A stretch of 64,000 nucleotides of DNA, from NCBI RefSeq assembly GCF_028307215.1, contig NZ_JAQMHV010000013.1, positions 21,128 to 85,127 of the forward strand, in the 5' to 3' direction. The number at the start of each line of letters is the position of its first letter. Within the stretch, counting starts at the first letter, position 1. Shown here one piece after another: positions 34,015 to 44,363 of this stretch. The position numbers were made by a program, and so were the translations under genes. The notes below the pieces were generated by a model, which worked only from the letters and a program-made list of their open reading frames with translations, ran no database searches and had not been told where the DNA came from. Source of the DNA: Falsirhodobacter sp. 20TX0035. GTDB lineage: Bacteria; Pseudomonadota; Alphaproteobacteria; Rhodobacterales; Rhodobacteraceae.

Positions 34015-34428
34015 ATGCTGCAACCGAAACGGACCAAGTTCCGCAAACAGCACAAGGGCCGCATTCACGGTGAAGCCAAAGGCGGCTTCCTGCTGAACTT
34101 CGGAACCTATGCCCTGAAAGCCACCGAGCCCGAGCGTGTGACGGCACGTCAGATCGAAGCGGCCCGCCGCGCGATCACCCGTCACATGAAGCGTCAGGGT
34201 CGCGTCTGGATCCGCATCTTCCCGGATGTTCCGGTGACCTCCAAACCCACCGAAGTCCGGATGGGTAAGGGCAAGGGCTCCGTCGACTTCTGGGCGGCCA
34301 AGGTGAAACCCGGCCGGATCATGTTTGAGATTGACGGCGTACCTGATTCCGTGGCAAGGGAAGCGCTCCGCCTCGGAGCGATGAAACTTCCGGTGCTGAG
34401 CCGGGTCGTCGTTCGCGAAGACTGGTAA
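34015..34428 (+). CDS. rplP: Ribosomal protein L16
   Basis: Helps organise the A-site and binds near the 5S rRNA; 137 residues. It begins [20 protein letters not shown] and contains [24 protein letters not shown] split over two strands. A strong terminator-like hairpin follows before rpmC, which interrupts the usual rplP–rpmC coupling. Confidence 0.97.
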   Translation: MLQPKRTKFRKQHKGRIHGEAKGGFLLNFGTYALKATEPERVTARQIEAARRAITRHMKRQGRVWIRIFPDVPVTSKPTEVRMGKGKGSVDFWAAKVKPGRIMFEIDGVPDSVAREALRLGAMKLPVLSRVVVREDW

Positions 34429-34438
34429 GAATTCTCCT

Positions 34439-34473
34439 GAACCCCCGGGGCACTCCCGGGGGTTCGGGTTTTT
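34439..34473 (+). terminator. Terminator-like hairpin between rplP and rpmC
   Basis: A perfect 11-bp stem GAACCCCCGGG/CCCGGGGGTTC with loop GCACT, followed by GGGTTTTT. Inside the S10 cluster, so probably a partial terminator. Confidence 0.8.
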
Positions 34474-34539
34474 GATGAAACCCACCAGGGCAAGGGTCAC
34501 CCGCAAGGGGCCTTCTGGTGAGACGGAAAGGAATGGCGC

Positions 34540-34743
34540 ATGTCCGCCACTGAATTCACGTCCAAGACGCCCGACCAGCTGCGCGAGCAGCTCGTGGCGC
34601 TGAAAAAGGAAGCGTTCAACCTCCGCTTCCAGCAGGCCACCGGCCAGCTTGAGAACACCGCCCGCATGCGCGCCGTCCGTCGCGACGTTGCCCGCATCAA
34701 GACGGTTCTGAACCAGAAAGCCGCGCAAGCGGCGGCGAACTGA
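34540..34743 (+). CDS. rpmC: Ribosomal protein L29
   Basis: Small two-helix protein next to the tunnel exit and L23; 67 residues. The motif [19 protein letters not shown] is the L29 signature. GGAAAGGA precedes the ATG. It follows the rplP terminator-like hairpin by 66 bases and precedes rpsQ by 14 bases. Confidence 0.95.
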   Translation: MSATEFTSKTPDQLREQLVALKKEAFNLRFQQATGQLENTARMRAVRRDVARIKTVLNQKAAQAAAN

Positions 34744-34757
34744 GGGGAGCCCGACAG

Positions 34758-34994
34758 ATGCCCAAACGTATCCTGCAAGGCACCGTCACGAGCGACAAGA
34801 ACGAGCAGACGATCACCGTTCTGGTGGAGCGTCGCTTCAAGCACCCGCTGCTGAAGAAGACCGTTCGGTCCTCGAAGAAATACCGCGCACATGACGCGGA
34901 GAACAAATTCAAGGTTGGCGACTCGGTTCGTATCGAAGAGTGCGCGCCCATCTCGAAGACGAAACGCTGGACGGTCGTAACCGAAACGGTTTGA
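34758..34994 (+). CDS. rpsQ: Ribosomal protein S17
   Basis: Primary 16S-binding OB-fold protein of the small-subunit body; 78 residues. It shows [20 protein letters not shown] and [17 protein letters not shown]. It ends the S10 gene order; rplN of the spc cluster begins 63 bases later. Confidence 0.97.
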   Translation: MPKRILQGTVTSDKNEQTITVLVERRFKHPLLKKTVRSSKKYRAHDAENKFKVGDSVRIEECAPISKTKRWTVVTETV

Positions 34995-35057
34995 TCGTTC
35001 TGCCCAACGAAACCCTGGGGGCGGTCCGCCGCTCTCCAAAGGTCGGGAGAACCTTTT

Positions 35058-35426
35058 ATGATCCAGATGCAGACCAATCTGGATGTCGCTGACAACTCCG
35101 GCGCCCGCCGAGTTCAGTGCATCAAGGTCCTGGGTGGCTCGCACCGCCGGTACGCTTCCGTTGGCGACATCATTGTGGTGTCGGTCAAGGAAGCCATTCC
35201 GCGCGGCCGCGTGAAGAAGGGCGACGTCCGCAAGGCCGTCGTCGTTCGCACCGCCAAGGAAGTTCGCCGTGAAGACGGCACCGCCATCCGCTTCGACCGC
35301 AATGCCGCCGTCATCCTGAACAACCAGGGTGAGCCGGTCGGTACCCGTATCTTCGGGCCGGTCGTCCGCGAGCTGCGTGCCAAGAACTTCATGAAGATCA
35401 TCTCGCTCGCTCCGGAGGTGCTCTGA
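35058..35426 (+). CDS. rplN: Ribosomal protein L14
   Basis: Interface protein forming bridges with 16S rRNA; 122 residues, exactly the usual length. It begins [20 protein letters not shown] and contains [20 protein letters not shown]. Its stop overlaps the rplX start by one base (TGATG). First gene of the spc cluster. Confidence 0.98.
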   Translation: MIQMQTNLDVADNSGARRVQCIKVLGGSHRRYASVGDIIVVSVKEAIPRGRVKKGDVRKAVVVRTAKEVRREDGTAIRFDRNAAVILNNQGEPVGTRIFGPVVRELRAKNFMKIISLAPEVL

Positions 35427-35731
35427 TGGCTGCGAAGCTTAAGAAAGGCGACGAAGTCGTCGTCCTGACGGGCAAGGACAAGGGCAAGAAAGGGACGATC
35501 ACGTCCGTTTCGCCGTCCGCGAACAAGGCCGTCGTCGAGGGCGTGAACATCGCCATCCGTCACACCAAGCAGTCGCAAGGCTCGCAAGGCGGCCGCATCC
35601 CGAAGGCGATGCCGATCGACCTGTCGAACCTGTCGCTGATGGACAAGGCCGGCAAGGCCACGCGCGTCGGCTTCCGCATGGAAGACGGCAAGAAAGTGCG
35701 CTTTGCCAAGACCACCGGGGAGGCGATCTGA
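35426..35731 (+). CDS. rplX: Ribosomal protein L24
   Basis: Assembly-initiator protein with a KOW motif; 101 residues. The KOW block [20 protein letters not shown] is at the N-terminus. Both ends overlap the neighbouring genes by one base (TGATG), which couples it to rplN and rplE. Confidence 0.97.
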   Translation: MAAKLKKGDEVVVLTGKDKGKKGTITSVSPSANKAVVEGVNIAIRHTKQSQGSQGGRIPKAMPIDLSNLSLMDKAGKATRVGFRMEDGKKVRFAKTTGEAI

Positions 35732-36306
35732 TGCTCGACCAAGCCACCTACACGCCCCGCTACAAGACGCTGTACAAGGACACGATCCGCGGCGCCCTGA
35801 AGTCGGAGTTCGGTTACAAGAACGACATGCAGATCCCGCGTCTGGACAAGATCGTCCTGAACATGGGTGTCGGCGAAGCCGTCAAGGACACCAAGAAGGT
35901 GAAAGGCGCGGCGGAAGAGCTGTCGCTGATCTCCGGCCAGAAGGCGGTCATCACGCACGCCAAGAAGTCGATCGCCGGCTTCCGCGTCCGTGAAGAGATG
36001 CCGCTGGGCTGCAAGGTGACCCTGCGCGGCGACCGGATGTACGAATTCCTGGACCGCCTGATCACCATCGCGCTGCCCCGCGTCCGCGACTTCCGCGGCG
36101 TGAAGGCGACGTCGTTCGACGGCCGTGGCAACTACGCCATGGGCCTGAAAGAGCAGATCGTGTTCCCCGAGATCGAGTTCGACAAGGTCGACGAAGTTCT
36201 GGGCATGGACATCATCATCTGCACCACCGCGAAATCGGACGCGGAAGCGAAGGCGCTGCTGAAGCAGTTCAACATGCCCTTCATCGGCGAAACGCGCGAG
36301 GGATAA
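35731..36306 (+). CDS. rplE: Ribosomal protein L5
   Basis: 5S rRNA-binding protein of the central protuberance that touches P-site tRNA; 191 residues. It shows the family block [20 protein letters not shown] and, later, [19 protein letters not shown]. About 12 residues longer at the N-terminus than E. coli L5. rpsN follows three bases after its stop. Confidence 0.98.
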   Translation: MLDQATYTPRYKTLYKDTIRGALKSEFGYKNDMQIPRLDKIVLNMGVGEAVKDTKKVKGAAEELSLISGQKAVITHAKKSIAGFRVREEMPLGCKVTLRGDRMYEFLDRLITIALPRVRDFRGVKATSFDGRGNYAMGLKEQIVFPEIEFDKVDEVLGMDIIICTTAKSDAEAKALLKQFNMPFIGETREG

Positions 36307-36309
36307 GAT

Positions 36310-36615
36310 ATGGCCAAGAAATCCATGATCGAACGCGAAGTGAAGCGCGCCAAGCTGGTGAAACAGCATGCCGCGAAACGCGCCGCGCTCAAAGACATCA
36401 CGAAGAACGCAGATCTGCCGATGGAAGAGCGCTTCAAGGCGCAGCTGAAACTGGCTCAACTGCCCCGCAACTCGTCCGCCACCCGGCTGCACAACCGCTG
36501 CCAGCTGACGGGCCGCCCCCACGCTTACTACCGTAAGCTGAAACTCTCGCGGATCATGCTGCGCGAACTGGCCTCGTTCGGCCAGATCCCGGGCATGGTC
36601 AAGTCCAGCTGGTAA
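36310..36615 (+). CDS. rpsN: Ribosomal protein S14, zinc-free form
   Basis: Small-subunit head protein, 101 residues. It is the longer form without zinc: only one cysteine is present ([15 protein letters not shown]) and there is no CxxC pair, so expression should not depend on zinc supply. It lies between rplE and rpsH in the usual spc order. Confidence 0.97.
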   Translation: MAKKSMIEREVKRAKLVKQHAAKRAALKDITKNADLPMEERFKAQLKLAQLPRNSSATRLHNRCQLTGRPHAYYRKLKLSRIMLRELASFGQIPGMVKSSW

Positions 36616-36626
36616 GGAGGAACGCG

Positions 36627-37025
36627 ATGTTTGTGAACGATCCTCTCGGCGATATGCTGACCCGCATCCGCAACGCACAGCTGCGTGGCAAGTCGACCGT
36701 GTCGACCCCCGCCTCGAAGCTGCGCGCCTGGGTGCTGGATGTGCTGCTGGATGAAGGCTACATCCGCGGCTATGAGAAAGCCGAGACCGAAAACGGTCAG
36801 GGCGAGCTGGTCATCAGCCTGAAGTACTTCGAGGGCACCCCGGTGATCCGCGAAGTGAAGCGGGTCTCCAAACCCGGCCGTCGTGTGTACATGGCGTCGA
36901 AAGACCTGCCGTCGGTGCGCAACGGTCTGGGCGTGTCCATCATCTCCACGCCGAAAGGCGTCATGTCCGATGCAGCTGCACGGTCCGCCAATGTTGGCGG
37001 CGAAGTGCTCTGCACCGTGTTCTAA
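36627..37025 (+). CDS. rpsH: Ribosomal protein S8
   Basis: 16S-binding protein of the platform, and in E. coli the repressor of the spc operon; 132 residues. It begins [18 protein letters not shown] and ends with the block [20 protein letters not shown] leading to [16 protein letters not shown] precedes the ATG. Confidence 0.98.
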   Translation: MFVNDPLGDMLTRIRNAQLRGKSTVSTPASKLRAWVLDVLLDEGYIRGYEKAETENGQGELVISLKYFEGTPVIREVKRVSKPGRRVYMASKDLPSVRNGLGVSIISTPKGVMSDAAARSANVGGEVLCTVF

Positions 37026-37035
37026 GGAGGGTTCG

Positions 37036-37569
37036 ATGTCTCGTATCGGCAAGAAACCCGTTGAGCTGCCCAAGGGCGTGACGGCGCAGCTGTCCGGCCA
37101 GACCGTGGAAGTGAAGGGGCCGAAAGGCACTCGCAGCTTCACCGCGACGGACGACATCACGCTGGCTCTGGAAGAGAACGTCCTGAAGGTGACGCCGCGC
37201 GGCACCTCCAAGCGCGCTCGTCAGCAGTGGGGCATGGCCCGCAGCCAGGTGGAGAACCTGGTAACGGGCGTGACCACGGGCTTCAAGAAAGAGCTGGAAA
37301 TCCAGGGCGTGGGTTACCGCGCCGCGATGGCCGGCAACGTTCTGAAGCTGTCGCTCGGCTACTCGCACGAAGTGAACTTCGAAGTCCCGGCCGGCGTGAC
37401 GGTCACGGCTCCGAAGCAGACTGAAATCGTTGTGGAAGGCATCGACCAACAGCTCGTTGGTCAGGTCGCCGCGAACATCCGTGACTGGAAGCGTCCCGAG
37501 CCCTACAAGGGCAAAGGCATCCGGTACAAGGGCGAGTTCGTCTTCCGCAAGGAAGGCAAGAAGAAGTAA
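37036..37569 (+). CDS. rplF: Ribosomal protein L6
   Basis: Protein near the sarcin-ricin loop; 177 residues. It begins [20 protein letters not shown] and has two similar alpha/beta domains, the second with [20 protein letters not shown] and the conserved [13 protein letters not shown]. The ATG at 37036 follows AAGGAGG, and the longer open frame upstream lies out of frame inside rpsH. Confidence 0.98.
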   Translation: MSRIGKKPVELPKGVTAQLSGQTVEVKGPKGTRSFTATDDITLALEENVLKVTPRGTSKRARQQWGMARSQVENLVTGVTTGFKKELEIQGVGYRAAMAGNVLKLSLGYSHEVNFEVPAGVTVTAPKQTEIVVEGIDQQLVGQVAANIRDWKRPEPYKGKGIRYKGEFVFRKEGKKK

Positions 37570-37583
37570 GGGGGCGCAGACAA

Positions 37584-37943
37584 ATGGCTTTGAACAAACG
37601 AGAGCTGTTCCTGAAGCGCCGCCTGCGCGTCCGGAACAAACTGAAGGCGATGGCGAACGGGCGTGCGCGTCTGTCCGTCCATCGTTCGTCCAAGAACATC
37701 AGCGTTCAGCTGATCGACGATGTGAGCGGCGTGACGCTGGCTTCGGCCTCCTCCATGGAGAAGGACCTGGGCTTCGTCGGCAAGAACAACGTCGAGGCTT
37801 CGACGGCCGTCGGCAAGGCAATTGCCGAACGCGCCAAGAAGGCCGGGATCGAAGAGTGCTATTTCGACCGCGGCGGCTTCCTCTTTCACGGCAAGATCAA
37901 GGCTTTGGCCGAGGCAGCCCGTGAAGGCGGCCTGAAGTTCTAA
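37584..37943 (+). CDS. rplR: Ribosomal protein L18
   Basis: Binds 5S rRNA in the central protuberance; 119 residues. It shows [20 protein letters not shown] followed by [15 protein letters not shown], and ends [20 protein letters not shown]. rpsE begins 10 bases after it. Confidence 0.97.
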   Translation: MALNKRELFLKRRLRVRNKLKAMANGRARLSVHRSSKNISVQLIDDVSGVTLASASSMEKDLGFVGKNNVEASTAVGKAIAERAKKAGIEECYFDRGGFLFHGKIKALAEAAREGGLKF

Positions 37944-37953
37944 GGAGACGATT

Positions 37954-38508
37954 ATGGCAGAACGTGAGAACCGCCGGGACCGTCGCGAACGCGAGGAAAC
38001 CCCGGAATTCGCCGATCGTCTCGTGGCGATCAACCGCGTGTCGAAAACCGTGAAAGGGGGCAAGCGCTTCGGCTTTGCCGCTCTGGTGGTGGTCGGCGAT
38101 CAGCGCGGTCGTGTGGGCTTCGGCAAGGGCAAGGCGAAAGAAGTGCCCGAGGCGATCCGCAAGGCGACCGAACAGGCGAAACGTCAGATGATCCGCGTGC
38201 CGCTGCGCGACGGTCGTACGCTGCACCACGACACCAACGGCCGCCACGGCGCCGGCAAGGTCGTGATGCGGGCCGCTGACGCGGGGACCGGCATCATCGC
38301 CGGCGGCCCGATGCGCGCCGTGTTCGAAATGCTGGGCGTCCAGGACGTCGTGGCGAAATCGCTGGGTTCGCAGAACCCCTACAACATGATCCGTGCGACT
38401 CTGGACGGTCTGAAGCAGGAAGCGTCGCCCCGCATGGTGGCGAACCGTCGCGGCAAGAAAGTCGCCGACATCCTGAAGAAGCCCGACGCCGAAGTCGTGG
38501 AAGCGTAA
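37954..38508 (+). CDS. rpsE: Ribosomal protein S5
   Basis: Body protein involved in decoding fidelity and mRNA unwinding; 184 residues. The N-terminal dsRNA-binding fold reads [20 protein letters not shown] and the S5 signature [20 protein letters not shown] follows. The spectinomycin-site loop around VKGGKRF looks wild type. It carries a charged N-terminal extension of about 18 residues. Confidence 0.98.
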   Translation: MAERENRRDRREREETPEFADRLVAINRVSKTVKGGKRFGFAALVVVGDQRGRVGFGKGKAKEVPEAIRKATEQAKRQMIRVPLRDGRTLHHDTNGRHGAGKVVMRAADAGTGIIAGGPMRAVFEMLGVQDVVAKSLGSQNPYNMIRATLDGLKQEASPRMVANRRGKKVADILKKPDAEVVEA

Positions 38509-38519
38509 GGAGAGCGGAC

Positions 38520-38705
38520 ATGGCAACCATCGTCGTGAAGCAGGTGGCCTCGGCCGCCCGCCGCCCCGCGATCCAGACGGCGACGCTGAAGGGTCTCGGG
38601 CTGAACAAGATGAACCGCACCCGCGAGCTGGAGGACACCCCCTCCATCCGCGGCATGGTCAACAAGATCCCGCACCTCGTGCAGATCATCGAAGAGCGGA
38701 ACTGA
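38520..38705 (+). CDS. rpmD: Ribosomal protein L30
   Basis: Small large-subunit protein, 61 residues, with the L30 block [20 protein letters not shown] and ending [15 protein letters not shown]. It is the last gene before a clear terminator, so part of the spc operon stops here instead of continuing directly into rplO. Confidence 0.96.
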   Translation: MATIVVKQVASAARRPAIQTATLKGLGLNKMNRTRELEDTPSIRGMVNKIPHLVQIIEERN

Positions 38706-38709
38706 GATG

Positions 38710-38735
38710 ACGCCCCCGGAAACGGGGGCGTTTTT
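38710..38735 (+). terminator. Intrinsic terminator after rpmD
   Basis: A 9-bp stem ACGCCCCCG/CGGGGGCGT with a GAAA loop and TTTTT at its end. Position within the spc cluster is unusual. Confidence 0.88.
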
Positions 38736-38751
38736 CGTTGGGGGAGGAGTC

Positions 38752-38892
38752 ATGCGTCTTCTCACGCTGATCATCACCGTCTTGGCTTTCGCCGGCGCCG
38801 CGCAGGCGCATGGTGGCGGCTGCCGCAAATCCTCACCTCCCGGCCAGTGCTGCTACATGGACAGCGCCACCGGAACGGTTCACTGCCACTAG
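38752..38892 (+). CDS. Small exported Cys/His-rich protein
   Basis: A 46-residue protein with a signal peptide ([19 protein letters not shown]) and a mature part of about 27 residues. The mature part starts HGGGCRKSS and ends GTVHCH; it has four cysteines (C24, C33, C34, C45) and three histidines, which suggests metal binding or disulfides in the periplasm. GGAGGAG sits before its ATG. It lies between the rpmD terminator and the rplO promoter, with only 16 bases after the terminator. The end resembles YHYH-type His motifs, but I cannot name a family. Confidence 0.72.
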   Translation: MRLLTLIITVLAFAGAAQAHGGGCRKSSPPGQCCYMDSATGTVHCH

Positions 38893-38916
38893 GACAATAT
38901 GCCCTTGGCATGGCGC

Positions 38917-38945
38917 TTGAAGCGCTTTCGCCAAAGGGCTATACG
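38917..38945 (+). promoter_or_regulatory. Promoter of rplO–secY–adk
   Basis: TTGAAG, a 17-base spacer, then TATACG, about 94 bases before rplO. It restarts transcription after the rpmD terminator. Confidence 0.65.
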
Positions 38946-39038
38946 CAGCCGGTGGCCCTTCGGGGCCCGGAATCATTTACACGCCGTGTTTGCTCTGTCC
39001 GTCGCTGGCGGAGCAGTTCCGGTACAGGAGATAGCGAC

Positions 39039-39521
39039 ATGAAACTGCATGAATTGCGCGACAATGAAGGCGCGGCCCGCAAGAAGAAACGCGTGGCGCG
39101 TGGTCCCGGCTCCGGCAAGGGGAAGATGGGTGGCCGTGGTATCAAGGGCCAGAAGTCGCGTTCGGGCGTGGCTCTGGGTGGATACGAAGGCGGCCAGATG
39201 CCGCTCTACCGGCGTCTGCCGAAGCGCGGCTTCACCAAGCCGAACCGCAAGGAATACGCCGTCGTCAACCTGGGCCTGATCCAGAAGTTCGTCGACGCCG
39301 GCAAGCTGGACGCGTCGGTCGCGATCGACGAGGCCGCTCTGGTGGCCGCCGGCCTGACCTCGCACCTGCGCGACGGCATCCGCGTCCTGAACAAGGGCGA
39401 AGTGACCGCCAAGCTGAACCTGACCGTGTCGGGCGCGTCGCAGTCCGCCGTCGAGGCGGTGGAGAAGGCCGGTGGCTCGCTCACCGTGACCTCCACGACC
39501 CGCGCGGCCGAAGCCGAGTAA
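39039..39521 (+). CDS. rplO: Ribosomal protein L15
   Basis: Late-assembly large-subunit protein, 160 residues. The glycine/arginine-rich N-terminus reads [20 protein letters not shown], and the C-terminal domain has [18 protein letters not shown] use ATG 39039, which follows CAGGAG; the frame stays open upstream into the small exported protein gene without family support. It is preceded by its own promoter and followed by secY. Confidence 0.97.
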   Translation: MKLHELRDNEGAARKKKRVARGPGSGKGKMGGRGIKGQKSRSGVALGGYEGGQMPLYRRLPKRGFTKPNRKEYAVVNLGLIQKFVDAGKLDASVAIDEAALVAAGLTSHLRDGIRVLNKGEVTAKLNLTVSGASQSAVEAVEKAGGSLTVTSTTRAAEAE

Positions 39522-39609
39522 GGCCCGGCCCCGCGCCGTCCACCTTATCGCGTTACCGCGCCGCCGATACCGACCCGGTTCGGCGGCGCTTGCTTGAAAG
39601 AGAACGGGC

Positions 39610-40968
<1,359 letters not shown>

Positions 40969-40977
40969 GGAAGACCA

Positions 40978-41628
40978 ATGACGAACGTGATTTTGCTTGG
41001 CCCTCCCGGGGCGGGGAAGGGAACCCAGGCCAAGCGGCTTGTGACGGAACGCGGGATGGTTCAGCTGTCCACCGGCGACATGCTGCGCGAAGCGCGCAGC
41101 AGCGGATCGGAGATGGGCCTGCGCGTGGCGGCGGTCATGGACGCCGGCGGGCTCGTGACGGATGAGATCGTGATCGGCCTGATCCGGGAGAAGCTGTCCC
41201 ATGGCGGCAGCGCGGGCTACATCTTCGACGGCTTCCCGCGCACACTGGCGCAGGCGGACGCCCTGGGCGACCTGCTGGGCCAGATGGGTCAGAAGCTGGA
41301 CGCCGTGATCGCCATGGAGGTCGATGACGGGGTTCTGGTGCGCCGGATCACCGGCCGCTACACCTGCGCCGACTGCGGCGCCGTCTATCACGACGAGACG
41401 CATCCGACGACGCGTCCGGGCGTCTGCGACTCTTGCGGGTCGACGAATCTGGTGCGCCGGGCCGACGACAACGAGGAATCGCTGCGTCACCGGCTGATGG
41501 AATACTACAAGAAGACCTCGCCGCTGATCGGCTACTATTATGCCAAGGGCGACCTGACCCGCGTGGACGCGCTGGCACGGGTCGAGGATGTGGCGGCGGA
41601 GATTTCGAACGCCCTCGACAAGGGTTGA
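40978..41628 (+). CDS. adk: Adenylate kinase, zinc-lid form
   Basis: Interconverts 2 ADP with ATP and AMP. The 216-residue protein has the P-loop [10 protein letters not shown] at 7–16, the AMP site STGDMLR and [10 protein letters not shown]. The lid at about 126–151 carries two Cys pairs (CADC and CDSC), so it should bind zinc. It sits nine bases after secY; co-location with secY is common in many bacteria. Confidence 0.98.
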   Translation: MTNVILLGPPGAGKGTQAKRLVTERGMVQLSTGDMLREARSSGSEMGLRVAAVMDAGGLVTDEIVIGLIREKLSHGGSAGYIFDGFPRTLAQADALGDLLGQMGQKLDAVIAMEVDDGVLVRRITGRYTCADCGAVYHDETHPTTRPGVCDSCGSTNLVRRADDNEESLRHRLMEYYKKTSPLIGYYYAKGDLTRVDALARVEDVAAEISNALDKG

Positions 41629-41660
41629 CGAGGGCCGGGAAATCCCATACCCCACGGCGT

Positions 41661-41754
41661 CCCGCGGAATCGTCCGCGGGTCGTTTCGTCCATTCGGGAC
41701 GAAGATCGTCTTTCGGGGCGAAGTTGTGAAAAAAGGATCCGGGGTTACGGATCC
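41661..41754 (+). promoter_or_regulatory. Structured leader of rpsM (three inverted repeats)
   Basis: The adk–rpsM gap contains three hairpins: CCCGCGGA/TCCGCGGG at 41661–41680, TTCGTCC/GGGACGAA at about 41685–41703, and GGATCCG/CGGATCC at 41735–41754. The first is followed by TCGTTT and could be a weak terminator for adk. The group may be a leader for regulation by S4, as in the alpha operon of E. coli; that is inference. Confidence 0.4.
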
Positions 41755-41775
41755 GCAACCTGGAAAGGAACGCGC

Positions 41776-42144
41776 GTGGCACGTATTGCTGGCGTAAACA
41801 TTCCGACGGGGAAACGCGTCCCCATCGCCCTGACCTACATCACGGGCATCGGCAACCACATCGCCGAACAGATCTGCGAAGCCGTGGGCATCGAGCGCAC
41901 GCGCCGCGTGAACGAGTTGTCGGACGCTGAAGTCCTCGCCATCCGCGAGCACATCGACGCGAACTACACCGTCGAAGGCGACCTGCGTCGCGAAGTGTCG
42001 ATGAACGTGAAGCGCCTGATGGACCTCGGGTCCTATCGCGGCCTGCGTCACCGTCGCAATCTGCCGGTGCGCGGCCAGCGCACGCACACCAACGCTCGCA
42101 CGCGCAAAGGCCCTGCAAAGGCCATTGCCGGCAAGAAGAAATAA
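41776..42144 (+). CDS. rpsM: Ribosomal protein S13
   Basis: Head protein contacting P-site tRNA and the large subunit; 122 residues. It starts with GTG ([15 protein letters not shown]) after GGAAAGGA, and has [20 protein letters not shown] near the C-terminus. First gene of the alpha cluster. rpmJ, often found between secY and rpsM, is absent here. Confidence 0.98.
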   Translation: MARIAGVNIPTGKRVPIALTYITGIGNHIAEQICEAVGIERTRRVNELSDAEVLAIREHIDANYTVEGDLRREVSMNVKRLMDLGSYRGLRHRRNLPVRGQRTHTNARTRKGPAKAIAGKKK

Positions 42145-42157
42145 GGGGGCGTGACAG

Positions 42158-42547
42158 ATGGCTCGTGACAAGACCCGCATGAAGCGCAAGGAACGCAAGA
42201 ACATCGCCGCCGGCGTTGCTCATGTGAACTCCTCGTTCAACAACACCAAGATCCTGATCTCCGACGTGCAGGGCAACGCGATCTCCTGGTCGTCCGCCGG
42301 CACGATGGGCTTCAAGGGTTCGCGCAAGTCGACCCCCTATGCCGCCCAGATGGCGGCCGAAGACGCGGCCAAGAAGGCACAGGAACACGGTCTGAAGACG
42401 ATCGAAGTCGAAGTTCAGGGTCCGGGTTCGGGCCGCGAATCGGCGCTGCGCGCGCTGGCCGCCGTTGGGCTGAACATCACCTCGATCCGCGACGTGACGC
42501 CGATGGCGCACAACGGCTGCCGCCCGCCGAAACGTCGCCGCGTCTGA
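42158..42547 (+). CDS. rpsK: Ribosomal protein S11
   Basis: Platform protein near the E-site mRNA; 129 residues. It includes [20 protein letters not shown] and the C-terminal [20 protein letters not shown]. rpsD, which follows rpsK in E. coli, is missing; rpoA comes next after a GC-rich hairpin. Confidence 0.98.
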   Translation: MARDKTRMKRKERKNIAAGVAHVNSSFNNTKILISDVQGNAISWSSAGTMGFKGSRKSTPYAAQMAAEDAAKKAQEHGLKTIEVEVQGPGSGRESALRALAAVGLNITSIRDVTPMAHNGCRPPKRRRV

Positions 42548-42565
42548 GAACGGCAAAAAAACGAT

Positions 42566-42596
42566 CGGGCCGTGCTTCACAGCGCGGCCCGGTTTC
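42566..42596 (+). terminator. Possible weak terminator after rpsK
   Basis: A 7-bp stem CGGGCCG/CGGCCCG with a 12-base loop, then GTTTCGTCATTT. Imperfect T run, so a partial terminator at most. Confidence 0.4.
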
Positions 42597-42665
42597 GTCA
42601 TTTCTGATCCTCGGGCGTTCCCTGCTTAAGGACATGGGCAAGGAACTGGTATGGAGGCGACACGC

Positions 42666-43682
42666 ATGATCCACAAGAACTGGCAGGAACTGATCAAGCC
42701 GACGCAGCTGGGCGTGAAGCCGGGCGCGGACGCCGCACGCATGGCCACGGTCGTGGCCGAACCGCTGGAGCGTGGCTTCGGCCTGACGCTGGGCAACGCG
42801 CTGCGCCGTGTGCTGCTGTCCTCGCTGCAAGGCGCGGCCATCACCTCGGTTCAGATCGACAACGTCCTGCACGAGTTCTCCTCGGTCGCAGGCGTCCGCG
42901 AGGATGTGACGGACATCGTCCTGAACCTCAAGGGCGTGGCGATCAAGATGGAAGTCGAAGGTCCCAAGCGCGTGGCGATCAACGCCAAGGGCCCGGGCGT
43001 CGTCACCGCCGGCGACATCGCCGAGACCAACGGCATCGAGATCCTGAACAAGGATCACGTGATCTGCCACCTCGACGACGGCGCTGAAGTCTCGATGGAG
43101 CTGACGGTCAACACCGGCAAGGGCTATGTCGCGGCGGACAAGAACCGTCCGGAAGATGCGCCCATCGGCTTGATCCCGATCGACGCCATCTACTCGCCGG
43201 TCAAGAAGGTCAGCTACGAAGTGCAGCCCACCCGCGAGGGCCAGGTGCTGGACTACGACAAGCTGACGATGCGGATCGAGACCGACGGCTCCCTGACGCC
43301 GGACGACGCGGTGGCCTTTGCCGCGCGCATCCTGCAGGACCAGTTGTCGATCTTCGTGAACTTCGACGAGCCGGAAGCGGCGACGCGTTCGGACGCGGAG
43401 GACGGGCTGGAGTTCAACCCGCTGCTGCTGAAGAAGGTCGACGAGCTGGAACTGTCGGTCCGTTCGGCCAACTGCCTGAAGAACGACAACATCGTCTATA
43501 TCGGCGACCTGATCCAGAAAACCGAAGCCGAGATGCTCCGCACCCCGAACTTCGGCCGCAAGTCCCTGAATGAGATCAAAGAAGTGCTGTCGGGCATGGG
43601 TCTGCACCTTGGCATGGACGTCGAGGACTGGCCGCCGGAAAACATCGAAGACCTGGCCAAGCGTTTCGAAGACCAGTTCTAA
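42666..43682 (+). CDS. rpoA: RNA polymerase alpha subunit
   Basis: Assembles RNA polymerase and contacts activators and UP elements; 338 residues, the normal alphaproteobacterial length. The N-terminal domain has [19 protein letters not shown], and the C-terminal domain has [19 protein letters not shown] and [21 protein letters not shown] 42666 follows GGAGG; an in-frame ATG at 42651 is less likely. Confidence 0.98.
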   Translation: MIHKNWQELIKPTQLGVKPGADAARMATVVAEPLERGFGLTLGNALRRVLLSSLQGAAITSVQIDNVLHEFSSVAGVREDVTDIVLNLKGVAIKMEVEGPKRVAINAKGPGVVTAGDIAETNGIEILNKDHVICHLDDGAEVSMELTVNTGKGYVAADKNRPEDAPIGLIPIDAIYSPVKKVSYEVQPTREGQVLDYDKLTMRIETDGSLTPDDAVAFAARILQDQLSIFVNFDEPEAATRSDAEDGLEFNPLLLKKVDELELSVRSANCLKNDNIVYIGDLIQKTEAEMLRTPNFGRKSLNEIKEVLSGMGLHLGMDVEDWPPENIEDLAKRFEDQF

Positions 43683-43688
43683 GATCCA

Positions 43689-43708
43689 CGGGGGCGTCCG
43701 CGCCCCCG
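43689..43708 (+). promoter_or_regulatory. GC hairpin between rpoA and rplQ
   Basis: An 8-bp stem CGGGGGCG/CGCCCCCG with loop TCCG and no following T run. Possible processing or stability element. Confidence 0.45.
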
Positions 43709-43810
43709 AAAATGCCCCGGTCTGCGGGGGAAAACATGGGCATGCCGCCCCAAGGTGAGCCGATCCACACGCAGGGTCGGCCGGACAAAGCACAGTAAAG
43801 GAGTTGACCC

Positions 43811-44224
43811 ATGCGTCACGCACGTGGCTACCGCCGCCTGAACCGGACCCACGAACACCGCAAGGCGATGTTCGCCAACATGTCGGGTGCCCTGATCGAG
43901 CATGAGCAGATCAAGACCACCCTGCCCAAGGCGAAGGAACTTCGCCCGATCGTCGAGAAGCTGATCACGCTGGCAAAGCGTGGCGACCTGCACGCCCGTC
44001 GTCAGGCCCGCGCCCAGCTGAAAGAGGACAAGCACCTCGAGCGTCTGTTCGACATCCTCGGCGCCCGTTACAAGGACCGTCAGGGCGGCTACATCCGCAT
44101 CATGAAGGCCGGCTTCCGTTACGGCGACATGGCTCCGATGGCGATCATCGAGTTCGTGGACCGCGACACCTCGGCCAAGGGTGCGGGCGACCGCGCACGT
44201 CTGGAGGCTTTCGAGGCGGAGTGA
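43811..44224 (+). CDS. rplQ: Ribosomal protein L17
   Basis: Exit-side large-subunit protein; 137 residues. It shows [20 protein letters not shown] and [19 protein letters not shown], the L17 signatures. It ends the ribosomal superoperon, with a terminator after it. Confidence 0.98.
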   Translation: MRHARGYRRLNRTHEHRKAMFANMSGALIEHEQIKTTLPKAKELRPIVEKLITLAKRGDLHARRQARAQLKEDKHLERLFDILGARYKDRQGGYIRIMKAGFRYGDMAPMAIIEFVDRDTSAKGAGDRARLEAFEAE

Positions 44225-44253
44225 TCCCCCGAAACCTCTGATTGTCTGGAAAG

Positions 44254-44277
44254 GCCCGCTGTCATGGCGGGCTTTTT
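44254..44277 (+). terminator. Intrinsic terminator after rplQ
   Basis: A 6-bp stem GCCCGC/GCGGGC with a 7-base loop, followed by TTTTT. Confidence 0.82.
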
Positions 44278-44363
44278 CGTTGCAAAGCCTGCCACTCCCT
44301 TTCAAGACTCGGTGCATCCCGCGGTTGCGCGGGCGGTGTGTCGTCGGTTGATGTGGAAACGTG

